64,000 bases of DNA from Methylobacterium terricola (GTDB lineage Bacteria > Pseudomonadota > Alphaproteobacteria > Rhizobiales > Beijerinckiaceae). The DNA is taken from assembly GCF_006151805.1 (NCBI RefSeq), contig NZ_VDDA01000021.1, positions 26,960 to 90,959 of the forward strand, read 5' to 3'. Every line of letters starts with the position of its first letter. Position 1 is the first letter of the stretch. Position numbers and translations under genes: made by a program. Positions 26,156 through 34,959 of the stretch are shown piece after piece. The notes beneath the pieces were generated by a model. It worked only from the letters and a program-made list of their open reading frames with translations. It made no database searches and was not told the DNA's origin.

Positions 26156-27436
26156 GTGAGTGCTACTCTGACCATTGATAATTCCCCCTTATCGATGGTG
26201 GTAGACGAGGAGCCAGAAATCGGCTTGAATGCGCCCTCGCCGCTCCTCTCACTTCCGGCCGCGATGCCCGATACCGCCCCTGCCCTGCTCCCGGATCCGA
26301 CCCTCGCCCGAGAGCGCGACCTCGATGCCCTCGCCGGTCTCCTGCCGTTCGATGCCCGCGAGCGCCTGGCCGTCCTCCTCACCGACGAGGACGCCGCCAC
26401 CCTCAAACACCTCGCCCGCTCCGGCATGGGCGCCAATACCCTGCGGGCGCTCGCCTCCGACCTTGGCTACCTCGAGGCCTGGTGCCTCGCCGCGACCGGT
26501 CATCCCCTGCCTTGGCCTGCGACCGAGGCCCTGGCGCTGAAGTTCGTCGCCCATCACCTCTGGGATCCAGCCGAGCGCGAGAGCGATCCCCGCCACGGCA
26601 TGCCCAGCGCCGTTGAGGATGAACTGCGCACCCGCAGCCTGCTCCGGGTCGCCGGTCCGCACGCGGTCTCGACCGTGCGCCGGCGCCTCGCCCACTGGTC
26701 GACCCTGCACCGCTTCCGCGGCGCGGACGGACCGTTCAAGGCACCACGCCTACGGACCGCCCTGTCGTTGGCCGTGCGGGCGAACCGGCGGCCTCGCGCT
26801 CGAAAGAGCGCCCGAGCGGTCACCGCCGTGGTGATCGAGAAGCTGCTCGCCACCTGCCTGTACGAGCATCGCCTGGTCGACGTGCGCGACCGGGCGCTGC
26901 TGCTAGTCGCCTTCGCCTCGGGAGGGCGACGCCGGGCCGAGGTCGCGTCTTTGCGGGTCGAAGACCTGGTGCGCGAGGCGGCCGTGCCGCGCAATCCGGC
27001 CGACCCGGACGGTCCGATGGTCGCGAAGCTCACGATCCGGCTCGGGCGCACCAAGACCACGACGGCAGAGGACGACGCCCGGGTGGTGGTGATCGGGCGG
27101 GCCGCCACGGCTCTGATCGACTGGCTGGCGCTGTCGCGGATCGAGAGCGGGGCGGTGTTCCGGCGCATCGACCGCTGGGGCCGGCTGGGCGCGATGGCGC
27201 TCGATCCGCAAAGCGTGAACGCGATCTTGAAGGCGCGCTGCGCTCGAGCCGGGCTCGACCCCGCCCTGTTTTCGGCCCACGGCTTGCGATCGGGGTTCAT
27301 GACCGAGGCCGGGAAGCAGGGCGTGCCGCTGCCTGAGGCGATGCAACTGTCGCAGCACCGCTCGGTTCAGCAGGCTGCACGCTACTACAACGAGGCCGAA
27401 ATCGATCAGGGAAAGGCCGTCCGGCTTATTGGATGA
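26156..27436 (+). CDS. Tyrosine recombinase/integrase
   Basis: The 426-residue protein has an N-terminal SAM-like core-binding region (about 80-215) and a catalytic domain with the expected residues: Arg at about 259 (GGRRRAEVASLRVEDL), Lys at about 300 (RLGRTKTTT), H375-x-x-R378 (FSAHGLRSGF), His at 401 (SQHRSVQQAA) and Tyr at 410/411 (ARYYNEAE). It cuts and rejoins DNA at specific sites. The start is a GTG at 26156; the ATG at residue 14 is an alternative. It stands at the left edge of the defence-like cassette and may have mobilised it, but no att repeats were found by eye. Confidence 0.93.
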   Translation: MSATLTIDNSPLSMVVDEEPEIGLNAPSPLLSLPAAMPDTAPALLPDPTLARERDLDALAGLLPFDARERLAVLLTDEDAATLKHLARSGMGANTLRALASDLGYLEAWCLAATGHPLPWPATEALALKFVAHHLWDPAERESDPRHGMPSAVEDELRTRSLLRVAGPHAVSTVRRRLAHWSTLHRFRGADGPFKAPRLRTALSLAVRANRRPRARKSARAVTAVVIEKLLATCLYEHRLVDVRDRALLLVAFASGGRRRAEVASLRVEDLVREAAVPRNPADPDGPMVAKLTIRLGRTKTTTAEDDARVVVIGRAATALIDWLALSRIESGAVFRRIDRWGRLGAMALDPQSVNAILKARCARAGLDPALFSAHGLRSGFMTEAGKQGVPLPEAMQLSQHRSVQQAARYYNEAEIDQGKAVRLIG

Positions 27437-27770
27437 GGCGAGGACCAGCACGGGTCAGGTGAAAAACGGCTGGAGAGTTGCACGGCGGATCGATGCTATC
27501 CGGATCGGCAGACGCATGATTACCGCTGGCCTATCTCAGGTTCGCGGATCGCCCTAAGCTGTCACGGTATCGACGCGTTCAGGATCGAGCCTCGCGATCC
27601 GACAACCACGCTCCCACACTGCGGCGCTCACTTGAACCATTAGGTGCGACGTCGCCAATGGCTGTGGATTAGCCCGACCGTGTTTCACAGAAGCCATGCC
27701 TGCTTGTTGCGCTAGCACGGCTACCATCGTACAGATGGGCCAGATTTCTCGTTGCTAGCAACAGGCATTT
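27437..27770. other. Intergenic region before the methylase cassette
   Basis: About 330 bases hold no gene. This should contain the promoter of the cassette. I saw no clear palindrome or repeat. Confidence 0.4.
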
Positions 27771-28241
27771 GTGGGCATCAGGACGATCCATTACACGCAG
27801 GAGCAGGCTAGAGAAGCTGTCGGTGTCTCGGCCGAGAAGCTGCGTCACTGGCGGAAGTCGGTTCCATATCTCCGACACAAGACCGGCAAATCGGCGCGGT
27901 TTACCTTCTCCGATCTGCTCGGCCTCGCCGTCACCCTCGAGATCGTTGGCCGGCTTGGCGTGGGAGTGGGGGCGGTTGGAGCAGGCGTCAGCGAGCTCTT
28001 CGAATTGCTAGGTCGGGCCGAGCTCTCGCGACTCGGCCAGACTGTCGCGGTTGTGACCTCCGACGAGGCTCGACTGTGCGCGGCGGGAGAGGTTCCATGG
28101 TCACAGCCGGGCGACGCAGTCCTTGCGGTGCCGTGCTGGCCGTTGATCGAGCGGTTAAGCGGCCTGCTGCTGCCGATCCCGCCTGAGCCGCAGTCGGCGC
28201 ATCCGTTCCCGCCCCAAGCCTTGCGGGTGAACGCCCGATGA
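27771..28241 (+). CDS. MerR-like HTH protein, first gene of the methylase cassette
   Basis: The 156-residue protein starts at a GTG. The N-terminus reads like a MerR-type winged helix (IHYTQEQAREAVGVSAEKLR, HWRKSVPYLRHKTGKSARFT, FSDLLGLAVTLEIVGRLGVG). The rest is hydrophobic/neutral with no metal-binding cysteine pattern. Its stop overlaps the methylase start (ATGA). Such a gene fits a controller that delays the nuclease until methylation is established, by analogy with controller proteins of restriction-modification systems (inference). Confidence 0.75.
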   Translation: MGIRTIHYTQEQAREAVGVSAEKLRHWRKSVPYLRHKTGKSARFTFSDLLGLAVTLEIVGRLGVGVGAVGAGVSELFELLGRAELSRLGQTVAVVTSDEARLCAAGEVPWSQPGDAVLAVPCWPLIERLSGLLLPIPPEPQSAHPFPPQALRVNAR

Positions 28242-31200
28242 GCCCGAGCCCGCTCAACCGCGTTCTTGAAGCGACCGGCTACCTCCAGAACGGCGTGCCA
28301 GCTCACGGCGTCCGGTTGGGCTCCGACGCGCGCCGAGATCGGCGGGGCCGGTCATTCGTCCCCGACGCGCTGTGGCAGGGCACTTCGTCGCTAACCGTCT
28401 ACTTCAAGTATGGCGGCGCGCAGGTTGACGAGGCCGAGATCGAAGATTGGCGCCGGCAAATCTGGAACGAAGGCTTTGCGCCCCTGCTATGGGTCGTCTC
28501 GCCGCAGCGGGTCGAGCTCTACAACGGCTTCGGACGTCCGGTCTCACGTGACGAGGCGAGCCGGCACCGGCTACGGACCTTCACGACGATCGAGCGTGAG
28601 CTTCAAGAGCTCGATGAACTGGCGGGTCGGCTCGCGATGGAGACCGGGCAGTTCTGGCTCCGGCCCGGTACGGTCAATCGCAAGACGAGCGTCGATGAGC
28701 AGCTACTCTCCGACTTGGCGGCACTTGAGCGCGATCTGATCCGTGCCGGCCTCAATCGCGCTACCGCTCAAGGCCTGATCGGCCGGTCGATCTTCTCGCA
28801 GTACCTCATTGATCGGAAGATCGTAGGGCCCGCGCGCCTCGCCGCTGAATGCGGCGCCGGGACCCTGTCAGCAGCCCTGCGCGATCCGGTCGCGACGGAG
28901 CGCCTCTTTGCCTTCCTCGCCGGGACCTTTAACGGCGACATGTTCCCGCAGAGCGCGGCGACCGAGAACCTGTCCGAACGGCACCTGTCGCGTGTCGCCG
29001 ATTTCCTAGAAGCGGTCGATCCAGAGACCGGCCAGCTCACCTTCTTTCCCTACCAGTTCGATGTTATCCCGGTTGAGCTGATCAGCTCTATCTACGAGCA
29101 GTTCGCGCACTCGAAGGCGGGTGCGGCGGCGGACGGCGCGCTTGCGGCTGATGAGATCGCGCCGCCACTCGAAGTAGAGGATGCGCCTGACGAGCAAGCG
29201 GATGCCGCCAGTGACGCTGTCACGGCCGCCCAAGCCAGGCGACGGGGCGTTCACTACACGCGCTTGCCGGTCGTGTCGCTCATCCTCGATGAGGTAATGA
29301 ACGACATCACGGGCAAGGAAACCATCATTGACCTGACGTGCGGCTCAGGCGTTTTCCTCGTCGAGGCACTTCGGCGGCTCGTGGCGCGCAAGGGCGGCGA
29401 GATACCCACACGCGAGCTGATCCGATCAACCCTCTACAATCAGGTCTATGGGGTCGACATCAGCGACGCCGCGATCCGGGTAGCGGCGTTCAGCCTCTAC
29501 CTCGCAGCATTGGAGCTCGATCCTGACCCGCAGCCGCCGGAAGCGCTGAGGTTCAAGCACCTCATCGGCCGTACCCTGTTGGTCGGCGACGCACGAGACA
29601 TCGAGAGCAAGCCGGAGGGCTCGTCGCTGCTCGATGAGACGGGAGAGCGGCGACGCTTCGACATCATCGTCGGCAATCCACCCTGGACCTTCCGGGGTAA
29701 GAAGGGGACGGAGGATCGTCGAACCCGTTCGCGCCCAGGCGCGCCCCGCCAGCCGCGCGGCGAAGGCCTCGACTTCGTGCTTCGCGCCGCCGAGTTCGGG
29801 CATGAGCAATCCCGCTATGGCATCGTGCTAAGCGCGATGCCGTTCTTCGCCGGCAGCAAGACAGGCGCCGCCGCGGCGCGGCACGTGGTCCAGCGGCTCG
29901 CGCCCGCCACGCTCGTCAACCTGGCCGCGCACACAAAGTGGCTCTTCCCGACGGCTAAAATGCCCGCCGTTGTCCTCCTTGCACGTCACCGTCCGCAAGA
30001 TCCAGACCAGTTCACCGTGGTGAACGTTCCTTGGTCACCCTCGGCCGAGCGGTCCTATACCTTCGAGATCGCGCCTGGGGACGTGACTGTTGTACCGCTC
30101 GCGAGCTGGGAACGAGACCCAGAACGGCTAAAAACAGCCGCCTTCGGACGCGGCCGCGACATGCTATTGCTCGACGAGCTCAGGACGCGCTTTTCGGATC
30201 TGGATGCTTGGCTCGCCTCGGTCGGCTCCGTCTGGCGCGATGGGCTTATCCTCGGAAAGCCGCACCAGCGCACGCGAGACGCCACACACCTGCAAGGCCT
30301 GGAGGTTCTTAGCACGAAAGACCTCGCGCCGTTCCTCGTACCTACCGGCCTTCCCACTTTCGAGCACCCGACAGCGCAATGGCCACGCGCGCGGGAAACG
30401 TATCGAGGCCCGATCCTGCTCATCAAGGAGTTTCTAAGAGCGGGACCGCGTCCGGTGGCGGCCGTCGTTGATCGCGACCTCGTCTATATGGACGCCTATT
30501 TCGGGGCTTCCGTAGACAAGGCACACCGCGAAAGCGCGCATCTCATCGCCGCGGTGCTCAGCTCGGCCCTGGCGTCGTGGTTCTTCTTCATGACCGCCGC
30601 TGAGTTCGGCATTTGGAAGCGCCGCCTGCTGACCAACGATGTCGGGCTCCTGCCGCTGCCCGACCCGGGCGGAGCAAGCCAGACGGAAGCCGGACAACGG
30701 CTTCTGTCGCTGGAAGGAAACTTCCGCGCCAATGGTGTCGATCCACAGCGCTGGGACGCGCTCGATGAAGCCGTCTTTGACCTTTACGGCCTCGACCCGA
30801 CCGACCGCATCGTCGTCCGCGACGGCCTAACGCGCGCGGGCTGGCAATGGGCGGGAGGTCGCGAACTTGCGGCCGGGCCTGCGGAAGTCGAACGCGACCT
30901 GACGCCTTACGCCGACGCCTTCCTAAGCGGGACTGGAGCTTGGCTGCAGGCAATGCCTGATCAACGCATGCGGGCCGAAATCATGAACCTGGCGAATGGC
31001 GCGCCGCTCCGCGTCATCCGGTTTGTTCTCGAGGAGGGCAGTAGTCCTTCGACCGTGGAGGTTTTGCCGGTCGAAGGTGAGCTCTCGGCCTTGCTCGACC
31101 GCATCGGTCAGCGCCTCCACGTCCGCCTCGGCTCGGCCCTGATCGGCGAACGCGAGTTGCGGGTGCACGGGGCCGACGAGGTAGTGATCATCAAGCCGGC

Positions 31201-31285
31201 CTCTCGGCGCTTCTGGATGCCGGCTACGGCGCTCGAAGACGCCGACGCAGTTATCGCGGAGAGTTTTGCTGGGGACGTTGCGTGA
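28238..31285 (+). CDS. Large N6-adenine DNA methyltransferase (Eco57I/PglX-like)
   Basis: The 1015-residue protein has the SAM-binding motif I (IIDLTCGSGVFLVEALRRLV, about 363-382) and the N6-adenine catalytic motif NPPW at about 480-483 (FDIIVGNPPWTFRG). The following region (about 510-870) probably includes target recognition. The N-terminal ~110 residues have a nuclease-like outline (VPDALWQGTSSLTVYFKYGG, then LLWVVSPQRVELYNGFGRP), but the expected acidic residue of PD-(D/E)XK is Tyr/Phe, so it looks catalytically dead. It overlaps its neighbours by four bases on each side. It resembles type IIG and BREX PglX enzymes, but no other BREX gene is present. Confidence 0.9.
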   Translation: MSPSPLNRVLEATGYLQNGVPAHGVRLGSDARRDRRGRSFVPDALWQGTSSLTVYFKYGGAQVDEAEIEDWRRQIWNEGFAPLLWVVSPQRVELYNGFGRPVSRDEASRHRLRTFTTIERELQELDELAGRLAMETGQFWLRPGTVNRKTSVDEQLLSDLAALERDLIRAGLNRATAQGLIGRSIFSQYLIDRKIVGPARLAAECGAGTLSAALRDPVATERLFAFLAGTFNGDMFPQSAATENLSERHLSRVADFLEAVDPETGQLTFFPYQFDVIPVELISSIYEQFAHSKAGAAADGALAADEIAPPLEVEDAPDEQADAASDAVTAAQARRRGVHYTRLPVVSLILDEVMNDITGKETIIDLTCGSGVFLVEALRRLVARKGGEIPTRELIRSTLYNQVYGVDISDAAIRVAAFSLYLAALELDPDPQPPEALRFKHLIGRTLLVGDARDIESKPEGSSLLDETGERRRFDIIVGNPPWTFRGKKGTEDRRTRSRPGAPRQPRGEGLDFVLRAAEFGHEQSRYGIVLSAMPFFAGSKTGAAAARHVVQRLAPATLVNLAAHTKWLFPTAKMPAVVLLARHRPQDPDQFTVVNVPWSPSAERSYTFEIAPGDVTVVPLASWERDPERLKTAAFGRGRDMLLLDELRTRFSDLDAWLASVGSVWRDGLILGKPHQRTRDATHLQGLEVLSTKDLAPFLVPTGLPTFEHPTAQWPRARETYRGPILLIKEFLRAGPRPVAAVVDRDLVYMDAYFGASVDKAHRESAHLIAAVLSSALASWFFFMTAAEFGIWKRRLLTNDVGLLPLPDPGGASQTEAGQRLLSLEGNFRANGVDPQRWDALDEAVFDLYGLDPTDRIVVRDGLTRAGWQWAGGRELAAGPAEVERDLTPYADAFLSGTGAWLQAMPDQRMRAEIMNLANGAPLRVIRFVLEEGSSPSTVEVLPVEGELSALLDRIGQRLHVRLGSALIGERELRVHGADEVVIIKPASRRFWMPATALEDADAVIAESFAGDVA

Positions 31286-31941
31286 GGATCCCACTCGGTC
31301 AGTCGGCGGCGGTCGGCCGCACCTTCATCAAGCTCAGCCCCGCCATCACCATCGCGATCCTCCGCACCGTTGAAGCCGGCTGGGTCATCGCCGCCGCGAA
31401 CGCGGCCGTGCACGTAGGGGCGGACGAGGTCGCGATGACCGAGACCCTGCGCGACGCCATGCGCGAAGCGCTTACTCGGCAACACTTTCCCTGGCGCAAG
31501 ACGATGATTATCGCGCCAGGATCGGAGTCGCGGTCACGTCCAGGTATGGTAGCCCCAGACGGCCGCACCGATATCCCGGTCTACTTGACCCGCGTGTTTG
31601 CGCGCTCGGGCGAGCACGATCCTCACGCGGTCATCGAGTGCAAGCGCGTCGCCGAAGGAGATGCCAGCCTCGCCCGCGAGTATGTGGTCGAGGGCATCGA
31701 TCGCTTCCGGAACGGCAAGTATTCGGAGAACCATGCGCGCGGCTTCATGGTCGGTTATGTTCTCAAGGGGCCGCCTGACGCCGTGGTCGAGGGGATCAAC
31801 CGATATCTGATCGGACGCAGCCGGACCGCCGAGCTGCTCGCCGCACCTGGCGACCTCGACATAGTTGGTTGGGCGAGCGAGCACGTCAGGACGTCGCCCC
31901 GAGCGCCGATCTTACTCCACCACGCTATGCTGGCCGTCTGA
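31282..31941 (+). CDS. PD-(D/E)XK nuclease-like protein, cassette effector candidate
   Basis: The 219-residue protein starts at a GTG inside the methylase stop (GTGA). It shows a clear PD-(D/E)XK core: GRTDIPVYLTRVF with Asp97, then HAVIECKRVAEGD with Glu119 and Lys121, after a helical N-terminus with Glu residues (about 48-62) that could complete the site. The following YVVEGIDRFRNGKYSENHAR and GFMVGYVLKGP look like the next helix and strand of the fold. It is the best candidate for the DNA-cutting partner of the methylase. The short overlap indicates co-translation. Family name unknown. Confidence 0.75.
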   Translation: MRIPLGQSAAVGRTFIKLSPAITIAILRTVEAGWVIAAANAAVHVGADEVAMTETLRDAMREALTRQHFPWRKTMIIAPGSESRSRPGMVAPDGRTDIPVYLTRVFARSGEHDPHAVIECKRVAEGDASLAREYVVEGIDRFRNGKYSENHARGFMVGYVLKGPPDAVVEGINRYLIGRSRTAELLAAPGDLDIVGWASEHVRTSPRAPILLHHAMLAV

Positions 31942-32768
31942 AGTGGGCCACCTGTGCGCTGACACCCTTCACCCGGCCGACCGTCATCGCCGCTGTCGAG
32001 CTGCTGGAACGACACAGCCAAGCGAGCTTCGATCAGCTTGTCCTTAGGCTTGAACTCGAAGACGCGATCCCGGTCGGCACCGCGCTGAGCGTCGCGAAGA
32101 AATGCGGCCTTCTCGGGCGGGCGGCGCTCCAGCGCCCGACCCACGTCATCCAGACGGTGGACGGAAGTGCGACCCTGGCGGAGGCGATCGTGCGCGAGGC
32201 GGTCCGCATGCTGAGGCCTGATGCGACCCAAACGAGCGACGTCACGCTCCTCCGCGGCCTGGCGCGTGACGGCTACACCGTCACCTGGGACGATCGCCAA
32301 CGGCAGGCCACGCTCCGGGCCACCCTCCCGGGCGAGATCCTGCTTCCGGAAAGCGACGACGAGGTCCGTCAGCTCCTGACCCACTTCCAGTTCGCGACGC
32401 CCCTCGGTCACCTTGGGCAGGCGATCGAGGCCCACACGCGTGGCGACTGGGCCGCCGCCAATGGACAGCTTCGCACTTTCCTGGAAAGCCTATTCGACGA
32501 TATCGCCCGCGCGATCCGTCCCACAGAAGCGGCGCAGCGATTGACCTCGGAGAACCGGCGCGCCCTGCTAGCCGATATCGGATTTCTTGCGAGCAACCGC
32601 AACGAGTGGACGCCGGACGGCAAGAACTACATTAACGGCCTGTTTAAGATGCTGCACACCGAAGGTTCACACCCTGGCCTGTCGGATGAAGATCATTGTA
32701 CGTTCCGACTTCACCTCGTCTTGGTAACGGCAAGAACGTTTTTGCGCCGGCTTTACTATCAGAAATGA
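31869..32768 (+). CDS. Unknown last gene of the methylase cassette
   Basis: The frame is open from a TTG at 31869 and overlaps the nuclease gene by 73 bases. A CTG at 31938 would give the four-base overlap used elsewhere in the operon, so the start is uncertain. The N-terminal part resembles a small winged-helix region (VIAAVELLERHSQASFDQLV). The C-terminal ~110 residues form a helical domain with LRTFLESLFDDIARAI, NEWTPDGKNYINGLFKMLHT, EGSHPGLSDEDHCTFRLHLV and LVTARTFLRRL. I have seen this GSHPGLSDE-type ending in proteins near defence genes but cannot name the family. It could sense invasion or be a second effector. Confidence 0.7.
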   Translation: MGERARQDVAPSADLTPPRYAGRLKWATCALTPFTRPTVIAAVELLERHSQASFDQLVLRLELEDAIPVGTALSVAKKCGLLGRAALQRPTHVIQTVDGSATLAEAIVREAVRMLRPDATQTSDVTLLRGLARDGYTVTWDDRQRQATLRATLPGEILLPESDDEVRQLLTHFQFATPLGHLGQAIEAHTRGDWAAANGQLRTFLESLFDDIARAIRPTEAAQRLTSENRRALLADIGFLASNRNEWTPDGKNYINGLFKMLHTEGSHPGLSDEDHCTFRLHLVLVTARTFLRRLYYQK

Positions 32769-33022
32769 GGAACACTCGCCCTGCTGACAGCGCGACACAC
32801 ACGAGCGGCAGCGCTGTCGGCCGCTGAAAATTTACTAAGACATTGATTTATCTGTATTTTTGTGCGATAGTGCTTTTGTTGATTGGTTGACCGGCGCGCC
32901 GCGCTGGCGCTGATCAATGTGAGCCACGGAGCCTTTTGATGCACCAGCGACCACCCTCCCTCGCCCGGCGTCGATCGCCGCCGCTGCCCCGCCAGCGCGC
33001 TTTCCACTTCAGACTCTCCACT

Positions 33023-33045
33023 AAGGCCCCCGCTCCGGGGGCCTT
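33023..33045 (+). terminator. Rho-independent terminator-like hairpin after the cassette
   Basis: AAGGCCCCCG (33023-33032) pairs with CGGGGGCCTT (33036-33045) around a three-base loop, followed by the pyrimidine-rich CTTCGTTTC. It stands about 250 bases after the cassette and just before the next gene. A weaker inverted repeat (GACAGCGC at 32786 / GCGCTGTC at 32811) lies closer to the cassette stop. Confidence 0.7.
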
Positions 33046-33066
33046 CTTCGTTTCAGGGGCCTGCTG

Positions 33067-33717
33067 ATGAGCGCCAAACCTGCTCCCAAGCTCGTCGCCG
33101 AAGTGCCGCTGCGACCGATGACGCCCGCCCTCGTCCTGTTCGGCCGCGATGATGCCGGCCGACCTCGGGCCGCCTGGTTCGATGCCAGCGAGACCAAGCT
33201 TGCAGCGCAGGCGGCCGAGGTGATGAACCTCCGCATGTTGCCGCTCGCCGACGACGAGCAGCGCGTGTTCGCCGATCAGTTCGCCCATGGCCGGGTGTTC
33301 AGCAGCGGCCGCGCCTTCGTGCCCTACGTTCGGCGCGAGCTCTTCCCCCGTCTCCTCGAGCTCGCCGGCGTTCGAGCAGACCCCGACGCCCCGAACCCGG
33401 TCACAGCGGCTAAGGTGGGGCTACCAGCGGCTGCGAACACACAGACGAGTGGGACGGCGCCTCGTCCACCGGCCGCCCATCAGCCCCCCGCCTCGCCCAG
33501 TCCCTTCGTCGGGCACAAGCTGCCTCGCGACCGCGATGAGATCGGGCTGGGCAGCGTCGTGCTCGCCCACGAGGGACCCGACGAGGGTTGGTGGGAAGCG
33601 GAGGTGATCGGGATCAACGGCACCGTCCACTCGCTCCGTTGGCGCGACTATCCCACCCAAGCCACCATCCTGCGCCGGGCCGACGAACTCGCCCTACTGC
33701 CGCCCGGCAAGGCGTAG
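33067..33717 (+). CDS. Hypothetical plasmid-type protein with Tudor/Agenet-like end
   Basis: The 216-residue protein has an N-terminal domain of about 100 residues (TPALVLFGRDDAGRPRAAWF, FSSGRAFVPYVRRELFPRLL), a Pro/Ala/Thr linker and a C-terminal domain of about 55 residues (LGSVVLAHEGPDEGWWEAEV, TVHSLRWRDYPTQATILRRA) that reads like a small beta barrel of the Tudor/Agenet type. The similarity is by pattern only. Function is unknown. It opens a run of same-strand small genes with the DUF3768 gene. Confidence 0.65.
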   Translation: MSAKPAPKLVAEVPLRPMTPALVLFGRDDAGRPRAAWFDASETKLAAQAAEVMNLRMLPLADDEQRVFADQFAHGRVFSSGRAFVPYVRRELFPRLLELAGVRADPDAPNPVTAAKVGLPAAANTQTSGTAPRPPAAHQPPASPSPFVGHKLPRDRDEIGLGSVVLAHEGPDEGWWEAEVIGINGTVHSLRWRDYPTQATILRRADELALLPPGKA

Positions 33718-33817
33718 CCAGCTCGTGCCCCGCACCTGAGCCACAGGCTGGCTCGGGTGCCCAGCGGCAGGCGCCTCCGCGCCGCCACTCACCCTCCTTC
33801 CGACAATCGAGGCTCTC

Positions 33818-34156
33818 ATGCTGACCACCGTCCTCGACGTGGATCGCACCCGCGCGCTCAACGACATCCTCCGCCGCTCCCTCTCGGGCGGTCTGCTGAT
33901 GCTCACGGCTGGCGTCATCGCCCTCGGCCGCGAACGCCAGCAGATCATTCTCGACGCCATCGCCACCTATGACGCCTTCACGCCCGACAACGACCCGCGG
34001 GGGGAACACGATTTCGGTGCGCTCGAAGTCACGGGCGAGCGAGTGTTTTTCAAAATCGACTACTACGACCGCGCGCTGAAGGGGCACTCGCCGGATCCGG
34101 CCGACAGCAGCATCACGACGCGGATGCTGACGGTCATGCTGGCCGGGGAGTACTGA
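33818..34156 (+). CDS. DUF3768 family protein
   Basis: The 112-residue protein carries the DUF3768 pattern: LNDILRRSLSGGLLMLTAGV, then YDAFTPDNDPRGEHDFGALE and VFFKIDYYDRALKGHSPDPA. The family is common on rhizobial and Methylobacterium plasmids and has no known function. It is followed one base later by the next gene. Confidence 0.9.
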   Translation: MLTTVLDVDRTRALNDILRRSLSGGLLMLTAGVIALGRERQQIILDAIATYDAFTPDNDPRGEHDFGALEVTGERVFFKIDYYDRALKGHSPDPADSSITTRMLTVMLAGEY

Positions 34157-34157
34157 C

Positions 34158-34547
34158 GTGGCCGGACACAGATTGTTGGCCTCGGCCATTCCAACCCCCG
34201 GGCCATGGTTGATGCGCGGCACGGCCGGACCGGGCGCATCGCCCGCGCAAATCATGCTCGGGGTCGAGCCAGCAGCCGAGGACCGGCTAGGTGGCTGGCC
34301 CTACTTCATCCGGCGGGACGCGCCCGTCGAGCCCGGGGGCTGCCCGCTGCATATCGCGACTGGCATTCAGCGGCTGGCCGACGCACAGCTCATCGCGGCC
34401 GCTCCGGACCTCGCGGCGACGCTGCTGCGGCTGCTGATTGCCCCCGCGCTCGGTGCTCGTAACCTCGATGCCCGCACGCGCGACGCGATCGATGCAGCAT
34501 GGCCGCTGCTGATCCGGGTCGCCCCGCAGCTGGAGATCGGGTCGTGA
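34158..34547 (+). CDS. Hypothetical protein downstream of DUF3768
   Basis: The 129-residue frame starts at a GTG one base after the DUF3768 stop. It includes TPGPWLMRGTAGPGASPAQI and a helical C-terminus (RLADAQLIAAAPDLAATLLR). The TPGPW...LIAAAPDL pattern is often seen in small phage- or plasmid-encoded proteins of unknown role. Confidence 0.7.
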   Translation: MAGHRLLASAIPTPGPWLMRGTAGPGASPAQIMLGVEPAAEDRLGGWPYFIRRDAPVEPGGCPLHIATGIQRLADAQLIAAAPDLAATLLRLLIAPALGARNLDARTRDAIDAAWPLLIRVAPQLEIGS

Positions 34548-34561
34548 GACCGGGTTGAAGC

Positions 34562-34828
34562 TCATCCCGCCTTTGCGCGCCGACCGGCCCGCAAGGGCTG
34601 GGGCCGCTCCGCCCCGGGGTCGGGCTCAATGAGCAGGGTCGCGACCGGTACTGACAGTGCGCGCGCGATCGCCTCCAAGGTGGTGATCGTCACGTTTTCC
34701 GAACCGCGCTCGACCCGGCCGACATAGGCCCGGTCGATGCCGGCCGTGAGCGCCAGCCGCTCCTGCGACAGCCCCTGCTCGACCCGCAGGCGCCGCAAGT
34801 TCCAACCGATGATCGCCCGCGCGTCCAT
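34562..34828 (-). CDS. XRE-family helix-turn-helix regulator
   Basis: The 88-residue protein is a single lambda-repressor-like HTH: IIGWNLRRLRVEQGLSQERL, ALTAGIDRAYVGRVERGSEN, VTITTLEAIARALSVPVATL, then a short Pro/Arg tail. I chose the ATG at 34828 (MDARAIIGWN). It converges on the DUF3768 pair and is divergent from the SHOCT gene, so it may regulate either. Confidence 0.88.
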   Translation of the reverse strand: MDARAIIGWNLRRLRVEQGLSQERLALTAGIDRAYVGRVERGSENVTITTLEAIARALSVPVATLLIEPDPGAERPQPLRAGRRAKAG

Positions 34829-34959
34829 GGCAGCACAGGGCCACGGCAGCGGCTTGACAATCGACGGTCCGACAGTCTCAGATTTTCTGCTGCCTGCCGG
34901 CTGTCGGTCCCATCCCCCAGACCTTCTCCTCACAGAGGGCCGTCACCGACGGCATCGCC

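Noticed and set aside
26156..27436. att sites of an integrated element around the recombinase
   Set aside because: I searched both flanks by eye for long direct repeats and found none that stand out; absence is not firm.
27771..32768. Calling the methylase cassette BREX, DISARM or a type I restriction system
   Set aside because: Only the methylase would match. No PglZ, BrxC, DrmA/B, HsdR or HsdS-like gene is present, and the partner genes differ.
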